Positions 43,830-51,401 of a stretch of DNA of 51,401 nucleotides are shown piece by piece (the first letter of the stretch is position 1; each line of letters begins with the position of its first letter). This DNA comes from Sphingomonas sp. GTDB taxonomy: Bacteria > Pseudomonadota > Alphaproteobacteria > Sphingomonadales > Sphingomonadaceae. Position numbers and translations under genes: made by a program. The notes beneath the pieces are model-generated. The model did no database searches. It was not told the origin of the DNA and saw nothing but the letters and a program-made list of their open reading frames with translations. Location of the stretch: contig NZ_JACDDV010000008.1 of assembly GCF_013816785.1 (NCBI RefSeq), positions 1-51,401 of the forward strand. Direction: 5' to 3'.

Positions 43830-44726
43830 ATGATCATTCTGGATAAGCGCTTTTCACGCCGCGCAGCAATTGGCGCCTCGCTGGCCGTGGTCGCGGTGTT
43901 GGCGCTGTTCGCGTGTAGCCCCGCAGGCCTGCTCAACGGCGTCAGTCGGGTAAGCGGCGACAGGGCGAGTCTGGCCGCGTCCGGCGTGTCGTTCGGCCCC
44001 GACCCGCGCTTGAAGCTCGATGTATGGGCGCCGCGCCAACGCTCGACCACGCCGCTGCCGGTCGTCGTTTTCTTCTACGGCGGCGGTTGGGTGGCAGGGG
44101 AGCGGGGCGACTATGGTTTCGCCGGCCGCGCCTTCGCCGCGCAAGGTTTCATCGCCATCGTCCCCGACTATCGGCTGGTTCCCGGCGCGCACTTTCCAAC
44201 CTTCGCCCAGGACGGGGCGCTGGCGATCAAATGGGCGCGCGATCATGCGGCGGAGTTCGGCGGCGATTCCAGGCGGATCAGTCTCGCGGGCCATTCGGCG
44301 GGGTCGTACATCGCGGCAATGCTCGCGCTCGATCGCCATTATCTGACCGATGTCGGGGTCGATCCGAAGATCGTTCGCGCGGGCGCGCTGCTGTCGGGCC
44401 CTTACGACTTTTACCCGTTCACCGAACAGCGCGGCCGGGACGCGCTCGGCGGCTGGCCGCGGCCGGCCGAGACCCAGCCGATCACTTATGCAAGACGAGA
44501 CGCGCCGCCGCTGCTGCTAATCCACGGCACCGCCGATACCGTCGTCCGGCCGCGCAACGCCAAGGCGCTGGCGGCCCGGCTGCGCCAGCTCGGCGCGCCG
44601 GTCGAGCTTCGCCTCTATCCGGGCAAGAGCCACATCGACACGGTCAAGTCGCTGTCGCCGCTGTTCCGTGGATCGACCTCGGCGCTGGCCGACAGCGTCG
44701 CCTTCCTCAAGGCCAATAGCCGCTGA
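43830..44726 (+). CDS. Alpha/beta hydrolase (esterase), lipoprotein-like
   Basis: The protein has 298 residues from ATG 43830. A twin-arginine-like RRAAIGASL precedes a hydrophobic core ending in a lipobox-like ALFAC (Cys29). The hormone-sensitive-lipase-type oxyanion motif FFYGGGW lies at about 82-88, the nucleophile elbow GHSAGS at about 155, the Asp in HGTADTVV and the catalytic His in GKSHIDT. It is probably a carboxylesterase acting on small esters in the periplasm. It is followed by hslV after 59 bases. Confidence 0.88.
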   Translation: MIILDKRFSRRAAIGASLAVVAVLALFACSPAGLLNGVSRVSGDRASLAASGVSFGPDPRLKLDVWAPRQRSTTPLPVVVFFYGGGWVAGERGDYGFAGRAFAAQGFIAIVPDYRLVPGAHFPTFAQDGALAIKWARDHAAEFGGDSRRISLAGHSAGSYIAAMLALDRHYLTDVGVDPKIVRAGALLSGPYDFYPFTEQRGRDALGGWPRPAETQPITYARRDAPPLLLIHGTADTVVRPRNAKALAARLRQLGAPVELRLYPGKSHIDTVKSLSPLFRGSTSALADSVAFLKANSR

Positions 44727-44785
44727 CGCTTGCGCCCGCCGCCAGCGCTCCCCACCTCAGCGGTCGAGCGAAGGGAGCGACCATT

Positions 44786-45340
44786 TTGGAGAGCTGGCAC
44801 GGGACGACCATCCTCGGCGTGAAGAAGGGCGGGCGCACGGTCATCGCCGGCGACGGCCAGGTATCGATGGGCAATACGGTAATGAAGCCCAACGCCAAGA
44901 AGGTGCGGCGGCTGGGCGCGGAAGGCCAAAATGGAATCAAGTCGGTCATCGGCGGCTTCGCCGGCGCGACCGCGGATGCCTTTACCTTGTTCGAGCGGCT
45001 GGAGAAGAAGCTCGAGGCCAGCCGCGGCCAGTTGCTTCGCGCCGCGGTCGAGCTGGCCAAGGATTGGCGGACCGACAAATATTTGCGCAATCTGGAAGCG
45101 ATGATGATCGTCGCCGACGCCGACACGATGCTGATCCTGACAGGGAACGGCGACGTGCTGGAGCCTGAGGGCGGGATCGCGGCGATCGGGTCGGGCGGGA
45201 ACTATGCGTTGGCGGCGGCCAAGGCGCTCGATGAGTATGAACCCGACCCCGAAGTGCTAGCGCGCAAGGCCATGGCCATTGCCGCCGAGGTGTGCGTGTT
45301 CACCAACGACCGGCTGACGATCGAGGAAGTTGGCGGATGA
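44786..45340 (+). CDS. hslV: ATP-dependent protease subunit HslV
   Basis: This is the proteolytic subunit of the HslVU (ClpQY) protease. The TTG start at 44786 gives MESWHG, which is removed to expose the N-terminal catalytic threonine (Thr7) in GTTILGVKK. The 184-residue length, [31 protein letters not shown] and [13 protein letters not shown] are all family hallmarks. It overlaps hslU by four bases (ATGA), which favours balanced synthesis of the two subunits. Confidence 0.97.
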   Translation: MESWHGTTILGVKKGGRTVIAGDGQVSMGNTVMKPNAKKVRRLGAEGQNGIKSVIGGFAGATADAFTLFERLEKKLEASRGQLLRAAVELAKDWRTDKYLRNLEAMMIVADADTMLILTGNGDVLEPEGGIAAIGSGGNYALAAAKALDEYEPDPEVLARKAMAIAAEVCVFTNDRLTIEEVGG

Positions 45341-46635
45341 ACGACGCGCTTACCCCCAAGGCGATCGTTGCCGCGCTGGACGAACATATCGTCGGGCAGG
45401 TCGACGCCAAGAAAGCGGTCGCGGTGGCGCTGCGCAACCGCTGGCGGCGGCAGCGCTTGTCGCCCGAGCTGCGCGAGGAAGTGACGCCCAAGAACATCCT
45501 GATGATCGGGCCAACCGGGTGCGGCAAGACCGAGATCAGCCGGCGGTTGGCGAAACTGGCCGATGCGCCGTTCGTCAAGGTCGAAGCGACCAAGTTCACC
45601 GAAGTCGGTTATGTCGGCCGCGACGTCGAGCAGATTGCTCGAGATTTGGTCGAGGAGGCGGTGCGCCTGGAGCGCGAGCGGCGCCGCGAGCGGGTGCGCG
45701 AGGCGTCCGAAGCCGCGGCGATGGAGCGATTGCTCGACGCGCTGACCGGCAAGGGCTCGTCCGAAGCGACCCGCGCCAGCTTCCGCCAGCGCTTCGCCGA
45801 GCACAGCCTCGACGATGCCGAGGTCGAGATTGAGGTGACTGAGGCGCCGGCGATGCCGTTCGATCTCCCCGGACAGGGCGGGGTCGGGATGATCAACCTT
45901 AGTGAAATGATGTCGAAGGCGATGGGTGGGGCGCCGAAGAAGCGCCGCAAATTGAAAGTCGGCGACGCTTTCGCCAAGCTGGTCGAGGAAGAGGCCGACA
46001 AGCGCGTCGACCAAGACGACGTCACCCGCGTCGCGCTGGCCGATGCCGAAGCCAACGGCATCGTCTTCCTCGACGAGATCGACAAGATCGCGGTCAGCGA
46101 CGTGCGCGGCGGATCGGTCAGCCGCGAAGGCGTCCAGCGCGACCTGCTGCCGTTGATCGAAGGCACCACGGTCGCGACCAAATATGGGCCGATCAAGACC
46201 GACCATATCTTGTTCATCGCGTCGGGCGCGTTCCATGTCGCTAAGCCGGCCGACCTGCTGCCCGAGTTGCAGGGGCGGCTGCCGATCCGGGTCGAGCTGG
46301 CGGCGCTGACCGAAGAAGATTTCGTCCGTATCCTGTCGGCGACGCGGGCCAGTCTGACCGAGCAATATCGCGCGTTGCTCAAGACCGAGGACGTGACCAT
46401 CGACTTCGCCGACGACGGCATCGCCGCGCTCGCCCGGATCGCCGCCGAGGTCAACGACGCGCTCGAGAATATCGGCGCGCGGCGCTTGTCGACGGTGATG
46501 GAGAAATTGCTCGAGGAAATCAGCTTCACCGCCGAGGACCGCGGCGGCGAGACGCTGCTGATCGACCGTGCGTTCGTCGAGGGGCAGCTCAGCGGGATCG
46601 CCAAGGATACGGATTTGAGTCGTTACGTGCTTTGA
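45337..46635 (+). CDS. hslU: ATP-dependent protease ATPase subunit HslU
   Basis: This is the AAA+ unfoldase of HslVU. The 432-residue protein from ATG 45337 has [17 protein letters not shown] at the N-terminus, the Walker [10 protein letters not shown], the pore loop GYVGRD, a helical I-domain (about 110-220, rich in Arg/Glu), the Walker [11 protein letters not shown], sensor [13 protein letters not shown] and the C-terminal DLSRYVL tail that docks into HslV. Its last 13 bases overlap the end of the convergent DUF2459 gene. Confidence 0.97.
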   Translation: MNDALTPKAIVAALDEHIVGQVDAKKAVAVALRNRWRRQRLSPELREEVTPKNILMIGPTGCGKTEISRRLAKLADAPFVKVEATKFTEVGYVGRDVEQIARDLVEEAVRLERERRRERVREASEAAAMERLLDALTGKGSSEATRASFRQRFAEHSLDDAEVEIEVTEAPAMPFDLPGQGGVGMINLSEMMSKAMGGAPKKRRKLKVGDAFAKLVEEEADKRVDQDDVTRVALADAEANGIVFLDEIDKIAVSDVRGGSVSREGVQRDLLPLIEGTTVATKYGPIKTDHILFIASGAFHVAKPADLLPELQGRLPIRVELAALTEEDFVRILSATRASLTEQYRALLKTEDVTIDFADDGIAALARIAAEVNDALENIGARRLSTVMEKLLEEISFTAEDRGGETLLIDRAFVEGQLSGIAKDTDLSRYVL

Positions 46636-47315
46636 TCAGCCTCCCGGTACCGCCACACCAACCCTTGCACGAACGGGCTCCATAGCGGCGCCTTGACCCC
46701 GGCGAGGCGTAGCCGGCTGGCGACCCACTGGTTGCAGGTGTCGATCGCGCTGGCCTTGCCGACTCCGTCATAGAAAGCGTCGCGCGGGCCGTAGCCGGGG
46801 TGGTCGACGCGAATCGAGCGGCCGTTCGCATCGAGCGCGAAGCCGGCGCGGATCGCGGCCCACAGGCGGCGGTATTGCGAGGGGGTCAGGCGAATGACGC
46901 GGGCGGCATAGGTTGGGTCATTCGTCCATTCGACATGCATCACCCGATCGCCGCCGCTGGTCGCCGCCCAAATCGTCCTTGGCGTAATGTCGCCCCAGGT
47001 TGGGGTTTCGAGATAGACCCGCCGCTCGCCCGCCCCGAACGCGATCCAGTTGGCGTCGGCGGGGACGTCGGTGGCGTCGCTCGTCGGCAGGATCGACCGC
47101 CAGTCGAGGCCATCTGCCTTGGCGGGAAGGATCAGGTCGACGTGGATGCCGTTTGAGGCGAGATAGACGGTAACGCCCTGGTCGGGCTCGCGCCACCCGG
47201 CGTTGACCGGGATCAGGGCGCCGATCAGCGCGGCGAGCAGATAGAGGGCGGGGATCGCGATCAGGGCGAGGGCCAGGCGCCGGGGCCAGCGAGTTTTGCG
47301 TCTGCGTCGTGCCAT
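46623..47315 (-). CDS. DUF2459 (TIGR02117-type) protein
   Basis: The protein has 230 residues from ATG 47315 ([14 protein letters not shown]). A basic N-terminus and one transmembrane helix (about 14-36) precede a periplasmic domain with [15 protein letters not shown], the [14 protein letters not shown] block, [15 protein letters not shown] and [15 protein letters not shown]. The conserved His in GIHVD and the Cys in DTCNQW suggest a papain-like fold, but the activity is unknown. It lies between hslU and tRNA-Pro on the minus strand. A longer in-frame reading upstream would run through the tRNA and is rejected. Confidence 0.85.
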   Translation of the reverse strand: MARRRRKTRWPRRLALALIAIPALYLLAALIGALIPVNAGWREPDQGVTVYLASNGIHVDLILPAKADGLDWRSILPTSDATDVPADANWIAFGAGERRVYLETPTWGDITPRTIWAATSGGDRVMHVEWTNDPTYAARVIRLTPSQYRRLWAAIRAGFALDANGRSIRVDHPGYGPRDAFYDGVGKASAIDTCNQWVASRLRLAGVKAPLWSPFVQGLVWRYREADQST

Positions 47316-47330
47316 GGGTCTTCTTTCGCA

Positions 47331-47374
47331 GGCAGTCCCCCGGACTGCCAGCAAAACCCGGACTGCCAGCAAAA
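47331..47374 (-). repeat. Hairpin and 18-bp direct repeat downstream of tRNA-Pro
   Basis: An 18-base unit occurs twice in tandem (47339-47356 and 47357-47374). GGCAGTCC-CCC-GGACTGCC (47331-47349) forms a perfect 8-bp stem that uses part of the first unit. On the minus strand TTTTGC follows the tRNA. The hairpin probably terminates the tRNA transcript. Confidence 0.6.
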
Positions 47375-47375
47375 G

Positions 47376-47452
47376 TGGTCGGGGCGACAGGATTCGAACC
47401 TGCGACCCCCACACCCCCAGTGTGATGCGCTACCAGGCTGCGCTACGCCCCG
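47376..47452 (-). tRNA. tRNA-Pro (GGG)
   Basis: The 77-base cloverleaf includes an encoded CCA (47376-47378 on the plus strand as TGG). The 7-bp acceptor stem CGGGGCG/CGCCCCG, a D-arm with AGCCTGGTAGCGC, the anticodon loop CTGGGGG (anticodon GGG) and the T-arm GGTTCGAATCC are all present. It reads CCC and CCT proline codons. Confidence 0.97.
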
Positions 47453-47629
47453 ACCGGTCGCACTGCCGACTTCGAGGGCGGCGGCGCGAGAGCGGGCCCT
47501 CTACGGCTCAGCGCATCGCTTGGCAAGGCGGGCACGCTTGGCAAGGGAGGCCGGGCCGTGATAGGCGCGGCGCGACTTGCCCGCGCGCTCCTCCCCGCGC
47601 CGCGATCGAAGAAGAGATTTCCAAGCCTC

Positions 47630-47962
47630 ATGACCATCACTCCCCTCCTCGCCGCCGCCGCCGCTCCCTCGGCCGGCACCAGCTTCTTCGTCCAGACGAT
47701 CCCGCTGGTCCTGATTTTCGTCATCTTCTGGTTCCTGATGATCCGGCCGCAGCAGAAGCGGGCGAAGGAGCATCAGGCGGCGATCGCGGCCGTCAAGAAG
47801 GGCGACCGGGTGGTCACCGGCGGCGGGCTGATCGGCAAGGTGACCAAGGTCAGCGATACCGAGGTCGAGGTCGAATTGGCCCAGGGCATCAAGGTCCGCG
47901 CGGTGAAATCGACGCTGACGCAGGTCGGCGACAATACGACTGCGAAGCCGGCCAACGACTGA
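47630..47962 (+). CDS. yajC: Preprotein translocase subunit YajC
   Basis: The protein has 110 residues from ATG 47630. A single transmembrane helix (about 22-40, IPLVLIFVIFWFLMIRPQQKR) is followed by the YajC core KKGDRVVTGGGLIGKVTKV and EVELAQGIKVRAVKSTL. It associates with SecDF in the inner membrane. Its TGA shares one base with the secD ATG (TGATG), so the two are coupled. It is the first gene of yajC-secD-secF. Confidence 0.96.
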   Translation: MTITPLLAAAAAPSAGTSFFVQTIPLVLIFVIFWFLMIRPQQKRAKEHQAAIAAVKKGDRVVTGGGLIGKVTKVSDTEVEVELAQGIKVRAVKSTLTQVGDNTTAKPAND

Positions 47963-49554
47963 TGCTCGAGTTCTCAAAGCTGAAGATTTGGGGCATCAGC
48001 CTCATCATCCTGATCGGCATCTTGCTGGCGATCCCCAGCTTGTTTCCAAAGGACCAGGTCGCCACCTGGCCGAGCTGGGCGCCCAAGGCACGGATCAGCC
48101 TGGGCCTCGACATCGCCGGGGGCAGCCAGCTGCTTCTCGAAGCCGACACCGTAGACGCCGCCAAGCAGCGGCTACAGGCGATGGAAGACCAGGTCACGAC
48201 CGAGCTTCGCCGCGGCGATCCCAAGATCGAGATCGGTGACGTGTCGACCTCGGGCGGGCGGCTGGCGTTCCTGGTCCGCAACCCGGCTCAGGTCGACTCC
48301 GCGGTCGAGCGGCTGCGTCCGCTGACCCAGGGCGTTGGCCTGACCGGTTCGCGCGACTGGGACGTCAATGTCGCGGATTCGACGCGAGTGGTCATGACCC
48401 CGACCGCGGACGGCAACGCCAAGGCCCTGAAGGATTCGCTGACCGTCGCGCGCGACGTGGTGAGGCGCCGGATCGATCCCGGCGGCACCAAGGAAATCAC
48501 GGTCATCAACCAAGGCGCCAACCGCATCTTCGTCCAGGTGCCGGGGGTCGAGGATCCCGAAGCGCTGAAGCTGCTCATCGGCCAGACCGCGCGGCTCGAA
48601 TTCAAGCTGGTCGATCTGGCGGCCGATCCCAACCAGGTGGCGCAGGGCATCGCGCCCGCCGGCAGCCAGGTGCTGCCGATGGCCGACGGCACCGGCGCGA
48701 TCGCGGTCCAGCGCCGCGTCATGGTCTCGGGCGACCAGCTGGTCGGCGCCAAGCAGGCGTTTGACCAGGATGGGCGGGCGGTCGTGTCGATCACCTTCAA
48801 CGCCGCCGGCGCTCGCCGCTTTGGCCGGGTGACCCAGGAAAATGTCGGCAAGCCGTTCGCGATCATTCTCGACGACAAGGTGCTGTCGGCGCCGAACATC
48901 AACGAGCCCATCTTAGGCGGGCAAGCGCAGATCAGCGGCAATTTCACCGTCGAAACCGCCAATGCGCTGGCGGTCAGTCTGGCGTCGGGCAAGCTGCCGG
49001 TAAAATTGAACGTGATCGAGGAGCGTACGGTCAGCGCCGAGCTCGGCCGCGATTCGATTCGAGCCGGGACGATCGGCTCGATCTTCGCGACGCTAGCGGT
49101 GATCGGCCTGATGATCGTCACCTACGGCCGCTTCGGCGTCTATGCGTCCGCCGCGCTGCTGGTCAATGCGTTGATGATTCTCGGCATCATGGCCATCTTC
49201 AACGCGACGCTGACGCTGCCGGGCATTGCGGGTTTTGTCCTGACGATCGGCGCGGCGGTCGACGCCAATGTGCTGATTAACGAGCGCATCCGCGAGGAAT
49301 TGCGGCGCGGGCGAAAGACGCTCGACGCGCTGGAAACCGGCTACCGCGAAGCCTCCACCGCGATTTTCGACGCCAATATCACCAACACCATCGCCGCCGC
49401 GCTGATGATGTATTTCGGATCCGGCCCGATCCGCGGCTTCGCCGTCGTGCTGCTGATCGGGATCATCACTTCGGTGTTCACCGCGGTCAATTTCACCCGC
49501 ATGCTGGTGGCGATCTGGGTCAAATCCAAGCGCCCGCGCGCGATCAACATCTGA
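47962..49554 (+). CDS. secD: Protein translocase subunit SecD
   Basis: This inner-membrane, proton-driven accessory of Sec translocation pulls substrates on the periplasmic side. The 530-residue protein has TM1 at about 9-27, a large periplasmic P1 region (to about 350) with GLDIAGGSQLLLEAD and FVQVPGVEDPEALK, and five C-terminal helices. The conserved IGAAVDANVLINERIREE motif lies between helices 4 and 5. Thirteen bases separate it from secF. Confidence 0.97.
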   Translation: MLEFSKLKIWGISLIILIGILLAIPSLFPKDQVATWPSWAPKARISLGLDIAGGSQLLLEADTVDAAKQRLQAMEDQVTTELRRGDPKIEIGDVSTSGGRLAFLVRNPAQVDSAVERLRPLTQGVGLTGSRDWDVNVADSTRVVMTPTADGNAKALKDSLTVARDVVRRRIDPGGTKEITVINQGANRIFVQVPGVEDPEALKLLIGQTARLEFKLVDLAADPNQVAQGIAPAGSQVLPMADGTGAIAVQRRVMVSGDQLVGAKQAFDQDGRAVVSITFNAAGARRFGRVTQENVGKPFAIILDDKVLSAPNINEPILGGQAQISGNFTVETANALAVSLASGKLPVKLNVIEERTVSAELGRDSIRAGTIGSIFATLAVIGLMIVTYGRFGVYASAALLVNALMILGIMAIFNATLTLPGIAGFVLTIGAAVDANVLINERIREELRRGRKTLDALETGYREASTAIFDANITNTIAAALMMYFGSGPIRGFAVVLLIGIITSVFTAVNFTRMLVAIWVKSKRPRAINI

Positions 49555-49567
49555 CGGGATCGACACG

Positions 49568-50524
49568 ATGAAGCTTTTGAAGCTGGTTCCCGACAACACC
49601 AACGTCGACTTCATGAAGTGGCGCAACATCGCCCTCATCCTGTCGATCCTCGCCTCGGTCGCCAGTCTGGCGCTGGTCGGGGTGCGCGGGCTCAACCTCG
49701 GCATCGACTTCGTCGGCGGTCAGATCGTCCGCGCCGAATTCGCCCAGCCGGTCGACATCGAGGTGCTGCGCGGACGCATCGCCACGCTCGACGTCGGCGA
49801 GGCCAGCATCCAGGAGTTCGGCAACAACAAAACTTATCAGATCCGCCTGCCCAAGCCGGCCGGCCCCGACGCGGCGGCCAATGCGGTGGTAACCAAGGTC
49901 CGTGCCTTCATTCCCCAGGCCTACCCGGGCGCCAAGGTCAGCGCCGGCGAATCGGTGTCGGGCAAGGTTAGCGGCGAGCTGGCCTGGGACGGTGCGCTGG
50001 CGATCACCTTCGCCATGATCGGCATCGCCATCTACATCTGGTTCCGGTTCGAATGGCAGTTCGGGGTTGGCGCGCTTATTACCCTGTTCCACGACGTGTC
50101 GATGGTTCTCGGATTCTTCGCATTGACGCAGTTGCAGGTCGATTTGAACATCGTCGCGGCGTTCCTGGCGATCGTCGGCTATTCGCTCAACGACACGGTG
50201 GTCATCTATGACCGCATTCGTGAAAACCTTCGAAAATATCGCAAGATGGAGATCGTCTCGCTGCTCAATTTCTCGCTGAACGAGACGCTGTCGCGGACGA
50301 TCGTCACCTCGCTGTCGATCATGCTGGCGTTGGCGGTGCTGCTGGTTCTCGGCCCGCCAGTGCTGTTCGGCCTGACCATCGCCATCCTGCTCGGCACCTT
50401 CATCGGTACCTATTCGTCGATCTATATTTCGGCGCCGGCGCTCGTCTGGATGGGCCTAAAACCCGATAGTTTCCTTCGGACCGGCGATGAGAAAGACGAC
50501 GAGGCCGTCGCTCATCCTGCATAA
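49568..50524 (+). CDS. secF: Protein translocase subunit SecF
   Basis: This is the partner of SecD. The 318-residue protein has TM1 at about 19-40, a shorter periplasmic region with GLNLGIDFVGGQIVRAEF, and five further helices, with the conserved GYSLNDTVVIYDRIREN motif and LSRTIVTSLS. The C-terminal tail is acidic. It ends the yajC-secDF operon; the bamD gene starts 80 bases later. Confidence 0.97.
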   Translation: MKLLKLVPDNTNVDFMKWRNIALILSILASVASLALVGVRGLNLGIDFVGGQIVRAEFAQPVDIEVLRGRIATLDVGEASIQEFGNNKTYQIRLPKPAGPDAAANAVVTKVRAFIPQAYPGAKVSAGESVSGKVSGELAWDGALAITFAMIGIAIYIWFRFEWQFGVGALITLFHDVSMVLGFFALTQLQVDLNIVAAFLAIVGYSLNDTVVIYDRIRENLRKYRKMEIVSLLNFSLNETLSRTIVTSLSIMLALAVLLVLGPPVLFGLTIAILLGTFIGTYSSIYISAPALVWMGLKPDSFLRTGDEKDDEAVAHPA

Positions 50525-50604
50525 ATGCATTTTCGGCGAATGCGGGGCTAGGCCGGGCGATTGCCCGCTTGGCCTCGCTCCCGCCCCGCGCTAGGAACGT
50601 GACC

Positions 50605-51393
50605 ATGGTGAACAAGACCCGTCTCGCGGCGCTGATGCTGCTGCCCGTCATCCTGCTTCCCGCCGCCGGTTGCGCACGCAACAAGGTCAAGGGAGACACT
50701 GCCTACGTCGCGCGCGACGTCAACACGCTCTACAGCCTTGCCAAGCAGCGGCTCGACAGTGGCCAGTACGAAGAGGCAGCCAAGCTGTTCGACGAGGTCG
50801 AGCGGCAGCATCCCTATTCGGTGTGGGCGCGGCGCGCGCAGCTGATGAGTTCCTTCGGCTATTATATGGCGCAGAAATATCCCGACGCGACGAGCTCGGC
50901 ACAGCGTTTCCTGACGATCCACCCCGGCAACAAGGACGCGCCCTACGCAAACTATCTGATCGCGATGAGCTATTATCAGCAGATTGAGGATGTTTCGCGA
51001 GACCAGAAGATCACTCAACAGGCGTCCGACAGCTTCAACGAGCTGATCCGCCGCTATCCGCAAAGCCGTTACGCCAGCGACGCGCGGTTGAAGCTCGACC
51101 TCATCAACGACCATCTCGCCGGCAAGGAGATGGAGGTCGGACGTTTTTACCAGCGCTCGGGAAACTGGCTCGCTGCGGCAACGCGCTTCCGCGAAGTGGT
51201 CGAAAAATATCAGACCACGAGCCACACGCCCGAAGCGCTCGAGCGGCTGGTCGAAACCTATTTGAACCTCGGTTTGCCCGATGAGGCGAAGAAGTCGGCC
51301 GCAGTGCTCGGCGCCAACTATCCTGGCAGCAAATGGTACAAGCGCAGCTACAGTCTGATTTCGCGGCACGCGCCGGCGGCGCCGCAAAGCTGA
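50605..51393 (+). CDS. bamD: Outer membrane assembly lipoprotein BamD
   Basis: This essential component of the BAM complex inserts beta-barrel proteins such as the two receptors and the autotransporter of this window. The 262-residue protein starts at ATG 50605 with a lipoprotein signal ending LPAAGC (Cys19). Five TPR-like repeats follow: TLYSLAKQRLDSGQYEEAAKLFDEVER, YMAQKYPDATSSAQRFL, SDSFNELIRRYPQSRYASDA and others. The ATG at 50569 would not give a clean signal peptide. The stop lies eight bases before the window end. Confidence 0.96.
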   Translation: MVNKTRLAALMLLPVILLPAAGCARNKVKGDTAYVARDVNTLYSLAKQRLDSGQYEEAAKLFDEVERQHPYSVWARRAQLMSSFGYYMAQKYPDATSSAQRFLTIHPGNKDAPYANYLIAMSYYQQIEDVSRDQKITQQASDSFNELIRRYPQSRYASDARLKLDLINDHLAGKEMEVGRFYQRSGNWLAAATRFREVVEKYQTTSHTPEALERLVETYLNLGLPDEAKKSAAVLGANYPGSKWYKRSYSLISRHAPAAPQS

Positions 51394-51401
51394 CCCGAGC
51401 G

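Noticed and set aside
47331-47374. The tandem 18-bp repeat as an integration attachment site
   Set aside because: The copies are adjacent, do not match the tRNA 3' end, and flank no insert. The hairpin fits a tRNA terminator better.
47316-47414. N-terminal extension of the DUF2459 protein
   Set aside because: The extra codons would run through the downstream hairpin and into tRNA-Pro. ATG 47315 gives a sensible basic N-terminus and membrane anchor.

Overview
The window is a high-GC (about 60-65% in the lines I counted) alphaproteobacterial chromosome segment. The gene content fits a Sphingomonadaceae-type organism: two TonB-dependent outer-membrane receptors, an autotransporter GDSL esterase, a class Ia ribonucleotide reductase with small genes between its subunits, a KTSC protein, DUF2171, DUF1499 and DUF2459 proteins, and a GTA-type holin. 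The assignment is by gene style only; no rRNA or marker gene was available to fix the genus.

Layout. 1-2.6 kb: methylthioadenosine phosphorylase with two membrane-protein genes in one minus-strand operon. 2.6-3.2 kb: a repeat-bearing spacer. 3.2-8.2 kb: an S41 protease lipoprotein, a thiolase and a TonB receptor. 8.3-14.4 kb: a two-gene signalling operon. Its first gene is a soluble HAMP-array hybrid histidine kinase cut in two by a single in-frame TAG; its second is a REC-PAS-kinase-REC protein. 14.4-17.0 kb: fumarylacetoacetase and homogentisate dioxygenase, the end of tyrosine catabolism. 17.1-20.2 kb: small membrane and lipoprotein genes, DUF2171, polyphosphate kinase 2, MOSC and KTSC proteins. 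20.2-22.2 kb: small orphan genes separated by three copies of a hairpin-bearing intergenic repeat. 22.2-24.6 kb: a staphylococcal-nuclease-like protein and an AT-rich, probably acquired OLD-like ATPase/TOPRIM gene, a candidate phage-defence gene. 24.7-28.9 kb: an nrdA-nrdB operon with four small genes between the subunits and a paired NrdR-box-like site in front.

29-33 kb: an HxlR regulator divergent from a reductase, a serine hydrolase, a diacylglycerol-kinase-like protein and a DUF3617-like lipoprotein. 33-41.8 kb: a second TonB receptor, uvrB, an L,D-transpeptidase, a lipoprotein and the autotransporter esterase. 42.0-43.7 kb: a GH108 endolysin plus 3TM holin lysis pair, followed by a HicB/HicA-type toxin-antitoxin pair. 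43.8-51.4 kb: an esterase, hslVU, a DUF2459 protein, tRNA-Pro(GGG), yajC-secD-secF and bamD, which are envelope and proteostasis housekeeping genes.

The observations most worth following are the nonsense codon inside the HAMP-array kinase, the low-GC OLD-like gene, the small genes inside the RNR operon with their NrdR operator, the 18-base palindromic motif shared by an HTH gene and the lysis cassette, and the three-copy intergenic repeat. Most start choices, GC estimates and motif matches were made by eye; no database search was run.
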